From positions 1 to 8,591 of the forward strand of contig JAAZLP010000283.1 of the NCBI GenBank assembly GCA_012799265.1: a DNA stretch of 8,591 nucleotides. Direction: 5' to 3'. The DNA is from Phyllobacteriaceae bacterium. GTDB taxonomy: Bacteria; Pseudomonadota; Alphaproteobacteria; Rhizobiales; Devosiaceae. Under the pieces are notes generated by a model that did not search any database, was not told the origin of the DNA, and saw only the letters and a program-made list of their open reading frames with translations. Of this stretch, positions 1-5,652 are shown piece by piece; position 1 is the stretch's first letter, and the number at the start of each line of letters is the position of its first letter. The position numbers and the translations under genes are program-made.

Positions 1-343
1 CGCCACCCTCACCAGCCGCATCGCCGAAGAGGCGATCGAATGGCAGGGCAACATCATTGAGAAAGGCGCGCCCCTGATGATGTGGTGGGCCGCTGGCAAT
101 CTCGATGAACGCATGTTCCCAGACCCGACTCGGTTTGATCCCAACCGGCGACCAAACCGGCATCTTGCCTTCGGGATCGGCGGTCATGCCTGTATCGGTC
201 GCCAGATAGCGTCGATCGTCGCAGAAGAGGCGGTTAGCACGTTTTTGATGCATCCGGCTCATCGGATACAGCAGAATACACGTCCCGTATTTTTACCTAG
301 ACTGACCAGGATGGTAGAAGTCGCTCCGATTACTGTCATCTGA
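1..343 (+). CDS. Cytochrome P450, C-terminal fragment (5' end outside window)
   Basis: This is the last 113 codons of a cytochrome P450, a heme-thiolate monooxygenase. It is read from base 2 without interruption to TGA at 341-343. The heme-binding loop is clear: FGIGGHACIGR, with the axial cysteine encoded at 191-193. Before it comes the usual run-in, FPDPTRFDPNRRPNRHLAFG, and a GNLDERMF segment matching the family's ANRDPxxF region. The I helix and the ExxR motif lie upstream of the window, so the substrate and CYP family cannot be judged. No membrane anchor is visible in this part, as is usual for soluble bacterial P450s. The tail uses codons that are scarce in the neighbouring genes (ATA twice, TTA, AGA, AGG), a hint but not proof of different ancestry. 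No redox partner gene follows; the next gene is an unrelated helicase. Confidence 0.93.
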   Translation, partial: ATLTSRIAEEAIEWQGNIIEKGAPLMMWWAAGNLDERMFPDPTRFDPNRRPNRHLAFGIGGHACIGRQIASIVAEEAVSTFLMHPAHRIQQNTRPVFLPRLTRMVEVAPITVI

Positions 344-350
344 CACAGGC

Positions 351-371
351 GCCCGCCGGAAATCGGCGGGC
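351..371 (+). terminator. GC-rich hairpin after the P450 gene, possible terminator
   Basis: A perfect 8-bp stem, GCCCGCCG paired with CGGCGGGC, encloses a 5-nt loop (GAAAT) and starts 8 bases after the P450 stop codon. Position and stability suit a transcription terminator or an mRNA 3'-end stabiliser. No T-run follows (the next bases are CCACTTACC), so it is not a canonical intrinsic terminator. Confidence 0.4.
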
Positions 372-398
372 CCACTTACCATATCAGGCGCAAGAACG

Positions 399-426
399 TT
401 GACAGCCAAGGGCTTTGCGTTATGGT
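399..426 (+). promoter_or_regulatory. Promoter candidate for the DEAD-box helicase
   Basis: A perfect -35 hexamer TTGACA (399-404) is separated by 16 bases from TATGGT (421-426), which matches four of six positions of TATAAT. It lies in the non-coding gap, after the P450 hairpin and in the right orientation for the helicase. Transcription would begin near 433, giving a leader of about 248 nt. The -10 box is only moderate, so this is a sequence-based prediction. Confidence 0.45.
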
Positions 427-680
427 CCGCGCCGCCGGTAGAGTACCAAGTGCGCGCAGGATTTATTTGCCGCCGCAGCGCCTGGATGACCGGTGGGGTG
501 TGTGATCCGCCGTTTGGTTATCGCTGCCCGAGCCGCGGGTGCTGAGAATTCGTTGATGGTTGGCACCCAGACAGGCACCGTTCCCATGGACGGCACCTGT
601 TGACCTGCAATGACCGGACCAACGACCCAGGCAATCCTGCCAGGATCGACGCCGCATAGATCCTTGAGTGGACGACCAAT

Positions 681-2138
681 TTGACCGACACATTTTCCGG
701 ACTGGGCCTTTCCAGCAAAGTCGCCGACGCGGTGGCTGAAGCCGGCTATACAAAACCCACTGAAATTCAGGCCCAGGCCATTCCACACCTTCTCCAGAAG
801 AAGGATCTGATCGGCATCGCCCAGACCGGCACCGGCAAGACGGCCAGCTTCGTGCTGCCGATGCTGACCCTGCTCGAAAATGGCCGCGCCCGCGCCCGCA
901 TGCCGCGTACGCTTATTCTCGAGCCGACGCGCGAACTCGCGGCGCAGGTTGCAGAGAATTTCGAAAAATATGGCAAGAACCACCGCCTGACGATGGCGCT
1001 CATCATCGGCGGCGTGTCGTTTGAAGATCAGAACAAGAAACTCGATCGCGGTGTCGACGTATTGATCGCCACGCCCGGTCGCCTGCTGGACCAGATCGAG
1101 CGCGGCAAGATCATGCTCAACGGCGTCGAAATCCTCGTCATCGACGAGGCCGATCGCATGCTCGACATGGGCTTCATCGATGACATCGAAAAGATCGTTC
1201 ATCGTCTGCCTCCGCGCCGCCAGACCATGCTGTTCTCGGCGACCATGGACGGCCAGATCGAAAAGCTGACCAAGAAGTTCCTCCGCGACCCGGTGCATGT
1301 GCAGGTGTCCCGCACAGCGTCGACCGCCGACACGATCGACCAGAAGCTGGTCAAGGTGTCGACCAAGCCGGACGAGAAGCGCGCTGCCCTGCGCGACCGT
1401 ATCCGCGCCTCGGAAGGGCTGACCAACGCCATCATCTTCTGCAATCGCAAGCGCGATGTGGCGACCCTCGCCCGCTCGCTGGCGCGTCATGGCTTCGCCG
1501 CCGGTGCCCTTCATGGCGACATGGACCAGAAGAGCCGCATGGAAACGCTCGACGCCTTCAAGACCGACAAGCTTACCCTCCTGGTCGCCAGCGATGTAGC
1601 GGCCCGCGGCCTCGACATTCCGGCCGTGAGCCATGTGTTCAATTTCGACGTGCCGGTCCATGCCGAAGACTATGTGCACCGCATCGGCCGTATCGGTCGC
1701 GCGGGTCGCTCGGGCGTTGCCTATACGTTCGTGAGCTCCGCCGACACCAAGCATCTCGACGCGATCCTGTCGCTCATCCAGAAGCCGATCGAATGGCTCG
1801 AGGTTGAAGCCAAGCCGTCGCGCGCTGCCAAGGCAGATGCCAAGGCGGAAGAAGGCAGCGAAGCCAAACCGTCGCGCGGTCGTCGCCGCAATACCAAGCA
1901 GGCGCCGGTCGAGGCTGTGGCTGCGACACCGGACGTTGCCGCTGAGGGGGAAGTGCCTGCACCAGCCCCCAAGACCGCACGGCAAAAAGCCGAAGAGGCA
2001 GAGAGCCGTCGCCCCGCGAAGTCGGAATCTCGTCGCCGCAGACCTGCCGAAGATGAGAGCCCGGCGGGTGGCGAAGGCCCATTTGGCGATGCCGGCCCAA
2101 TACCCGCATTTCTACTTAGGCCAGCTCGTATTTCATAG
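681..2138 (+). CDS. DEAD-box ATP-dependent RNA helicase (RhlE-like)
   Basis: A 485-aa cytoplasmic RNA helicase that uses ATP to remodel RNA duplexes and RNPs in ribosome assembly, mRNA decay or cold adaptation; the exact role is not readable from sequence. Core motifs appear in order: Q motif (GYTKPTEIQ, 22-30), Walker A AQTGTGKT (47-54), PTREL (82-86), TPGRL (131-135), DEAD (155-158), SAT (186-188), IIFCNRK (251-257), ASDVAARGLDI (303-313) and motif VI (333-343). Motif VI reads HRIGRIGRAGR, with Ile338 where Thr is usual. After about residue 375 comes a low-complexity Ala/Lys/Arg/Glu-rich tail, a likely RNA-binding extension, ending in a PIPAFLLRP-type segment. The start must be TTG at 681: the frame opens only after a TAG at 657-659 and no ATG or GTG precedes the conserved N-terminus. 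GAGTGGA (666-672) is a fair ribosome binding site 8 nt upstream. RhlE-like is a family-level guess. Confidence 0.95.
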   Translation: MTDTFSGLGLSSKVADAVAEAGYTKPTEIQAQAIPHLLQKKDLIGIAQTGTGKTASFVLPMLTLLENGRARARMPRTLILEPTRELAAQVAENFEKYGKNHRLTMALIIGGVSFEDQNKKLDRGVDVLIATPGRLLDQIERGKIMLNGVEILVIDEADRMLDMGFIDDIEKIVHRLPPRRQTMLFSATMDGQIEKLTKKFLRDPVHVQVSRTASTADTIDQKLVKVSTKPDEKRAALRDRIRASEGLTNAIIFCNRKRDVATLARSLARHGFAAGALHGDMDQKSRMETLDAFKTDKLTLLVASDVAARGLDIPAVSHVFNFDVPVHAEDYVHRIGRIGRAGRSGVAYTFVSSADTKHLDAILSLIQKPIEWLEVEAKPSRAAKADAKAEEGSEAKPSRGRRRNTKQAPVEAVAATPDVAAEGEVPAPAPKTARQKAEEAESRRPAKSESRRRRPAEDESPAGGEGPFGDAGPIPAFLLRPARIS

Positions 2139-2154
2139 TATTGCGAATGAAATA
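2129..2154. repeat. AT-rich inverted repeat over the helicase stop codon
   Basis: TATTTCAT (2129-2136) and ATGAAATA (2147-2154) form perfect 8-bp arms around a 10-base centre. The left arm covers the end of the helicase gene, whose TAG is at 2136-2138. The arms are AT-rich and no T-run follows, so a protein-binding site upstream of the cyclase promoter is at least as likely as a terminator. Chance is also possible at this size. Confidence 0.35.
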
Positions 2155-2177
2155 GTGGCAGCTTCTCCTGCGAATCT

Positions 2178-2186
2178 TGGTATAGT
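2178..2186 (+). promoter_or_regulatory. Extended -10 promoter candidate for the diguanylate cyclase
   Basis: TGGTATAGT reads as an extended -10 element: TG, one base, then TATAGT, five of six matches to TATAAT. No convincing -35 box sits 16-18 bases upstream, which is tolerable for extended -10 promoters. Transcription would start near 2193, before both candidate start codons of the cyclase. It lies in the 141-base gap after the helicase stop. Confidence 0.4.
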
Positions 2187-2279
2187 CAGTCAAGTGGGAG
2201 AGGCCCGACGCATAGCTTGTCAAACCCAACTATAGGCGGGTTTGCTCTATCCAAGGGCGATACGGTCACGGGGATCGCA

Positions 2280-3347
2280 GTGTCGGACCAGGAATTCAGG
2301 CGCGCACTGGGTTACGCAAATGCCGCGTTCGACTTGCTCAAACGCAGCTCGATTCCGCCATATCCGCAATTCTATGAGCTGATGTACACCTATGCGACGG
2401 GGGTAAACCCGTCGCTGAACAACCGCATCAACTCGGTCTTCCGCAACGGCATCACGCCAACGAACGACCTGGCGGAAACGCTTTACAACGAATTCCTCAA
2501 GTCCGACGTGAACGATCGGATGTCCAGCGTTTCCGAACGCATGCATGCGCGCATCGAGGCGGTGCACGAGGCAATCGACTCGGCCATGACGACGGCCAAT
2601 GCCTATTCCGGCTCGCTCCAGTCGGCTAGCGGCGATCTGGATCAGGACTTGAGCGCCCAGGACATCAAGCAATTGGCGACGAGGCTTCTGTCGGAAACGC
2701 GCCGCATGCAGGACACCAATCGCGAGTTGGAGCGCAAGCTCGCGGCGTCACGCGATGATATCGCCGCCCTGCAGCGTGATCTCGACGATGTGCGTCGTGA
2801 GTCCATGCTCGATCCGCTGACCAAGATCGCCAATCGCAAGAGCTTTGACGAAGGCCTCGTTGAAGCCATGGACGAGGCGACCGAGACCGGCACGCCCCTG
2901 TCGCTGATGCTGCTCGACATCGACCACTTCAAGAATTTCAACGACACCTTCGGCCACCAGACCGGCGATCAGGTGCTCCGCCTCGTTGCCATGACGCTCA
3001 AATCCAACATCAAGGGCAAGGACCTCGCTGCGCGCTATGGCGGCGAAGAATTCGTGGCGATCCTGCCCTATACCGACCTCAAGGGGGCAGTGATCGTGGC
3101 GGAGAACATCCGCAAGGCGATCCAGGCCAAGGAGTTGCTCAAGCGCTCCACGGGCGAAAAGCTGGGGCGCATCTCCGCTTCCTTCGGCGTCGCGTCCCTC
3201 TGGCCGAACGACAATGTGACATCGTTTATCGAGCGCGCTGACCGCTGCCTATATGCGGCCAAGCATGCCGGCCGCAATCGCGTCGTCAGCGAGACCGAGC
3301 TAGTCGAGATCGATGAAGCGCCTCCCAAGGACGCTTCTGCGGCCTGA
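2280..3347 (+). CDS. GGDEF-domain diguanylate cyclase, soluble, PleD-like active site
   Basis: Predicted to make the second messenger c-di-GMP from two GTP. With the GTG start chosen here the protein has 355 residues. An N-terminal region (about 5-60, with YANAAFDLL and PPYPQFYELMYTYATGVNP) resembles a segment recurring in alphaproteobacterial GGDEF proteins; its ligand is unknown to me. A predicted coiled coil (about 129-175) probably drives dimerisation. The GGDEF domain follows: DPLTKIANR (178-186), metal-binding Asp213 in LLDIDHFKNFND, and the intact signature RYGGEEF (GGEEF 254-258). The inhibitory site before it reads KGKD (245-248) instead of RxxD. No membrane segment or signal peptide is seen. 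The GTG at 2280 has GGGGA five bases upstream and gives MSDQEF. TTG at 2217 would add 21 residues; its GGGAGAGG (2196-2203) is strong but 13 bases away. The gene's stop abuts the stop of aroA. Confidence 0.93.
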   Translation: MSDQEFRRALGYANAAFDLLKRSSIPPYPQFYELMYTYATGVNPSLNNRINSVFRNGITPTNDLAETLYNEFLKSDVNDRMSSVSERMHARIEAVHEAIDSAMTTANAYSGSLQSASGDLDQDLSAQDIKQLATRLLSETRRMQDTNRELERKLAASRDDIAALQRDLDDVRRESMLDPLTKIANRKSFDEGLVEAMDEATETGTPLSLMLLDIDHFKNFNDTFGHQTGDQVLRLVAMTLKSNIKGKDLAARYGGEEFVAILPYTDLKGAVIVAENIRKAIQAKELLKRSTGEKLGRISASFGVASLWPNDNVTSFIERADRCLYAAKHAGRNRVVSETELVEIDEAPPKDASAA

Positions 3348-3372
3348 TCAGGCGGGCGTCAGCGTGACGCCC
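3342..3372. terminator. Palindrome plus hairpin at the convergent cyclase/aroA junction
   Basis: Two adjacent symmetrical elements lie here. GCCTGATCAGGC (3342-3353) is a perfect 12-bp palindrome centred on the border between the two stop codons. GGGCGTCA-GCG-TGACGCCC (3354-3372) is a perfect 8-bp stem with a 3-nt loop, inside the last codons of aroA. Read on the plus strand the hairpin is followed by AGACTTTCC, a poor T-run, so it may terminate the cyclase transcript. The genes leave no other room for a terminator. Confidence 0.45.
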
Positions 3373-4625
3373 AGACTTTCCAGCATGTCCCAATAGTCCG
3401 GATAGGTCTTGCCGGTGCAGGCTGGATCTAGGATCACGATATTGGGCACCAGCAGACCCGCGAGAGCAAAGCTCATGGCGATGCGATGGTCGTGATAGGT
3501 CTCGATCTTGATGCGCGAATTACGCCCATCAAGTTTTTCCGCCAGCTTCGGGTCGGACCCAATGACGAGATCATCGCCCTCTTCCGTCGCCAGCCCTGGC
3601 AGGATGCGGTTGAGTTCGTTGGCCACCGCGCGGATGCGGTCCGTTTCCTTGACGCGCAGATTGGCGATACCGACGAAGCGCACCGGCTGATTGTTGAACG
3701 CAGCGACCACAGCCATGGTCGGCACCGCGTCCTGCATCTGCGAGCCGTCGATCACAGCAGGCATATTGGGGAAGGAAGCGATCACAGCCTGCGCAGCGGC
3801 GTCTGGCTGAGTAAAAGCCTCCGTGGCTACGCCGAGGTCGATTGTGCCGCCCGTGAGCGCCTCAATGCCCCAGAGATAGGTCGCAGCCGACGCATCCGGC
3901 TCGATATGGAAGTCGGTGGCCTTGTAGCCGGTCGGCTGCACCAGCCAGCTGCCGTCCCCGCTTTCGTTCACATCGGCGCCAAATGCGCGCATGGCCGCCA
4001 GCGTCAGGTCCACATAGCCGCGCGCGCCGATGTCCTTGCCAGCCAGTGCGATCTCGATCGGGCCGTCGCCAAAGGGCGCGGCCATCAGCAGCGCGGAAAC
4101 ATATTGGCTCGACAGCGAGGCGTCGATCTCGACGCGTCCCTTCCCGAAGCGGCCGGTGCCGACAATGGTAACCGGCGGGCAACCTGTCGGGCTCCTGGCA
4201 TCGATGCCCAGAGCGTTGAGAGCATCCACTAGCGGCTTGATAGGCCGGACGCGCATGTCCTCGTCACCATCGACGATGACAGTGCCCTCAACGGTCGCTA
4301 CTGCAGCCGTCAGAAAGCGCGTCGCCGTCCCGGCATTGCCGAGGAACAGCGGTCCCTCAGGCGCGGTGAGGCGCCCCGTGCTGGTTACGAGAAAGGTCGT
4401 CGCATCCGGTTCTTCGACCGTTACGCCCATTTCGCGCAGGGCGCGCGCCATGAGGACGGTATCCTTGCTCTTGAGCGCGCCGGTGAGCCGGCTCGTCCCC
4501 TCGGCAAGCGCCGCCAGCAGCAGCGCGCGATTAGTAATCGACTTGCTACCCGGCGGCGAAACGCGCCCTGAAAGCGGGCGATTTGGCGGGGTGATGGCGA
4601 GGGCGGGTGGGAGCGTTTTCGTCAT
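3348..4625 (-). CDS. aroA: 3-phosphoshikimate 1-carboxyvinyltransferase (EPSP synthase)
   Basis: Joins phosphoenolpyruvate to shikimate-3-phosphate, the sixth step of the shikimate pathway to chorismate and aromatic amino acids; cytosolic. The protein is 425 aa, normal for the family. Landmarks: PPGSKS (24-29), the PEP-binding loop LGNAGTATRFL (95-105), SSQYVSALLMAAP (172-184), QDAVPTMA with catalytic Asp299, RVKETDRIRA with Glu327, HDHRIAMSFAL (378-388) and CTGKTYPDYWD with Lys406. These read as class I-like rather than the CP4-like class II type (which has GDKS and SAQxK). At the place of E. coli Pro101 this enzyme has Phe104. The ATG at 4623-4625 is the natural start; no strong ribosome binding site precedes it. 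The gene lies 198 bp downstream of sufA in the same direction. I found no convincing promoter in that gap, so it may be read through from suf or have an unrecognised promoter. Confidence 0.97.
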   Translation of the reverse strand: MTKTLPPALAITPPNRPLSGRVSPPGSKSITNRALLLAALAEGTSRLTGALKSKDTVLMARALREMGVTVEEPDATTFLVTSTGRLTAPEGPLFLGNAGTATRFLTAAVATVEGTVIVDGDEDMRVRPIKPLVDALNALGIDARSPTGCPPVTIVGTGRFGKGRVEIDASLSSQYVSALLMAAPFGDGPIEIALAGKDIGARGYVDLTLAAMRAFGADVNESGDGSWLVQPTGYKATDFHIEPDASAATYLWGIEALTGGTIDLGVATEAFTQPDAAAQAVIASFPNMPAVIDGSQMQDAVPTMAVVAAFNNQPVRFVGIANLRVKETDRIRAVANELNRILPGLATEEGDDLVIGSDPKLAEKLDGRNSRIKIETYHDHRIAMSFALAGLLVPNIVILDPACTGKTYPDYWDMLESLGVTLTPA

Positions 4626-4717
4626 GATGCCGGATCAATGCCCCAGCTTTCATCCCCGTGCAACAGGAGAGATCAGGTAGACCGCAGGGCACAAAGCATC
4701 CCCAATCACCGCCCCGC

Positions 4718-4790
4718 CCTCGGGCCCGACCCGAAGGTCACGAGCCGCTTGCGCAAAGGCAATAATGGTCCTCGGATCAAGTCCGAGGAC
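4718..4790. repeat. REP-like palindromes between sufA and aroA
   Basis: Two related stem-loops sit in the 198-bp gap between sufA and aroA. The right one (4768-4790) is a perfect 9-bp stem, GTCCTCGGA and TCCGAGGAC, around TCAAG. The left one (4718-4737) is a degenerate relative, CCTCGGG-CCCGA-CCCGAAGG, with 4 perfect pairs and an imperfect outer part. From general recall, CCTCGG(A/G)...CCGAGG palindromes of this kind are dispersed in many alphaproteobacterial genomes, but I could not check copy number. On the minus strand the strong stem comes 34 bases after the sufA stop. It could attenuate transcription into aroA or protect the suf mRNA 3' end. No T-run follows it. The remainder of the gap shows nothing I recognise. 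Confidence 0.6.
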
Positions 4791-4823
4791 GGCATCGCGT
4801 GTGATTGTAAAATGAAGGAGGCC

Positions 4824-5204
4824 TCAGGCCCCTGCCCGCGCCTCTGCCAGCGCCTTCAGATCGGCCGCAGCCAGCGTGACGCTCTCACCACAGCCACAGG
4901 CGCCGGTCTGGTTCGGATTTTTGAAGGTGAAGCTCGACCCGAGCTTGCTGGCTTCAAAATCCATCACCGTACCAAGCAGATACATGGTCGCCTTGGGATC
5001 GACCCAGACATTGACGCCCTTGTCTTCGACATGATCATCGCCAGCGATCGGCGCTTCGACATAGCCCATCGTGTAGGAAACGCCCGCGCAGCCGGCATTC
5101 TTGATGCCAACGCGCAGCCCAATGACCGGCTTGTCGGAATCTTCCATGATCTCAGTGATGCGCTCGGCGGCAGCATCGGTCAGCGACATGATCTTGAACG
5201 GCAT
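4824..5204 (-). CDS. sufA: A-type iron-sulfur cluster carrier SufA/IscA family
   Basis: A 126-aa A-type carrier that accepts Fe-S clusters from the SufBCD scaffold and passes them to target apoproteins; cytosolic, acting as a dimer. The three family cysteines are present: Cys39 in NAGCAGVSY, and Cys103 and Cys105 in GACGCGES. The family's usual CGCGESF ends here in Val rather than Phe, a mild difference. The start at 5202-5204 is supported by AAGGTGG (complement of 5209-5215), 4 bases upstream; an internal Met6 lacks such a site. It follows sufT by 50 bases and is the last gene of the suf cluster in this window. An AT-rich TATATA (minus strand, 5232-5237) lies in the gap, but no good -35 box accompanies it. 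Sequence alone does not separate SufA from IscA or ErpA; the assignment rests on operon context. Confidence 0.95.
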   Translation of the reverse strand: MPFKIMSLTDAAAERITEIMEDSDKPVIGLRVGIKNAGCAGVSYTMGYVEAPIAGDDHVEDKGVNVWVDPKATMYLLGTVMDFEASKLGSSFTFKNPNQTGACGCGESVTLAAADLKALAEARAGA

Positions 5205-5254
5205 CGAACCACCTTTATCGGCGTTTCACGATATATAGGACGAACCGGCCGACT

Positions 5255-5641
5255 TTACCACCAGTTCAACGCGACTTGAGCCTCTTCGCTCATGCGCGTC
5301 GCGTCCCACGGCGGATCAAACACCATGTTGACGGTCACGTCCTGAATGCCTTCAACGCTGCGAGCCGCGTTCTCAACCCAGCCCGGCATTTCGCCGGCAA
5401 CCGGGCAGCCCGGCGCGGTCAGCGTCATGTCGATGGTCAGGTTGCGGTCATCGTCGAGATCGACCTTGTAGATGAGCCCAAGCTCATAGATGTCGACCGG
5501 GATTTCCGGGTCATAGACGGTTTTCAACGCACCGATCAGATCGGTCGTAATGCGCTGCACCTCGTCTTCAGGAAGGTTGCTCGGCATGCTGGGCGCGATG
5601 CGGACATCGGCTGCGTCTTCAGTCTTGATATCGTCGGTCAT
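5255..5641 (-). CDS. sufT: SUF system Fe-S assembly protein SufT (MIP18/DUF59 family)
   Basis: A 128-aa protein of the MIP18/DUF59 family that assists Fe-S protein maturation; SufT proteins are linked to cluster delivery under high demand rather than to scaffold assembly itself. After a variable N-terminus of about 25 residues, the domain shows YDPEIPVDIYELGLIY (43-58), the conserved Cys79 in LTAPGCPVAGEMP, and the ending FDPPWDATRMSEEAQVALNWW, the family's C-terminal signature. The length is normal. The ATG at 5639-5641 is preceded by GGAAGG (complement of 5647-5652) at 5 bases. Only 11 bases separate it from sufS, so the two are very likely co-transcribed and share the operon's iron or oxidative-stress control. 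No frameshift or missing residue was noticed. Confidence 0.95.
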   Translation of the reverse strand: MTDDIKTEDAADVRIAPSMPSNLPEDEVQRITTDLIGALKTVYDPEIPVDIYELGLIYKVDLDDDRNLTIDMTLTAPGCPVAGEMPGWVENAARSVEGIQDVTVNMVFDPPWDATRMSEEAQVALNWW

Positions 5642-5652
5642 AGCGGCCTTCC

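Larger units (their letters stand above)
344..680 (+). other. Non-coding stretch between P450 and helicase; probable helicase leader
   Basis: No credible gene was found in these 337 bases. They hold the hairpin at 351-371, the promoter candidate at 399-426 and then about 250 bases that would be transcribed as the 5' leader of the DEAD-box helicase. Within that leader an imperfect stem-loop lies at 572-599 (4 bp, a 2x2 internal loop, 4 bp, around TCCCATGG). A few very short ATG frames exist (422-505, 486-545, 556-603, 610-684), none with a good ribosome binding site. The last one ends in a TTGA overlap with the helicase start. Confidence 0.5.

Noticed and set aside
422..603. Three short ATG frames (422-505, 486-545, 556-603) in the helicase leader
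   Set aside because: They encode 15-27 residues with no ribosome binding sites and no recognisable peptide motif; such frames are expected by chance.
420..1985. 521-codon open frame on the minus strand, antisense to the helicase
   Set aside because: It lies opposite a clear DEAD-box gene, has a low-complexity composition and no motif, and its extent follows the codon bias of the real gene.
2217..2279. N-terminal extension of the cyclase from TTG at 2217
   Set aside because: TTG is the weaker start codon and its ribosome binding site is 13 bases away, while GTG at 2280 has a well-spaced site. It remains possible and is noted under the gene.
3486..4232. 248-codon open frame on the plus strand opposite aroA
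   Set aside because: It mirrors conserved aroA codons; no ribosome binding site or domain was seen.
5232..5269. TATATA with TTGAAC on the minus strand as an internal promoter for sufA
   Set aside because: The spacing between the two hexamers is 26 bases, too long, and no better -35 box is present at 16-18 bases.
4638..5279. 213-codon plus-strand frame over the sufA-aroA gap and sufA
   Set aside because: It crosses the palindromic repeats and then runs antisense to sufA; the product has no recognisable feature.
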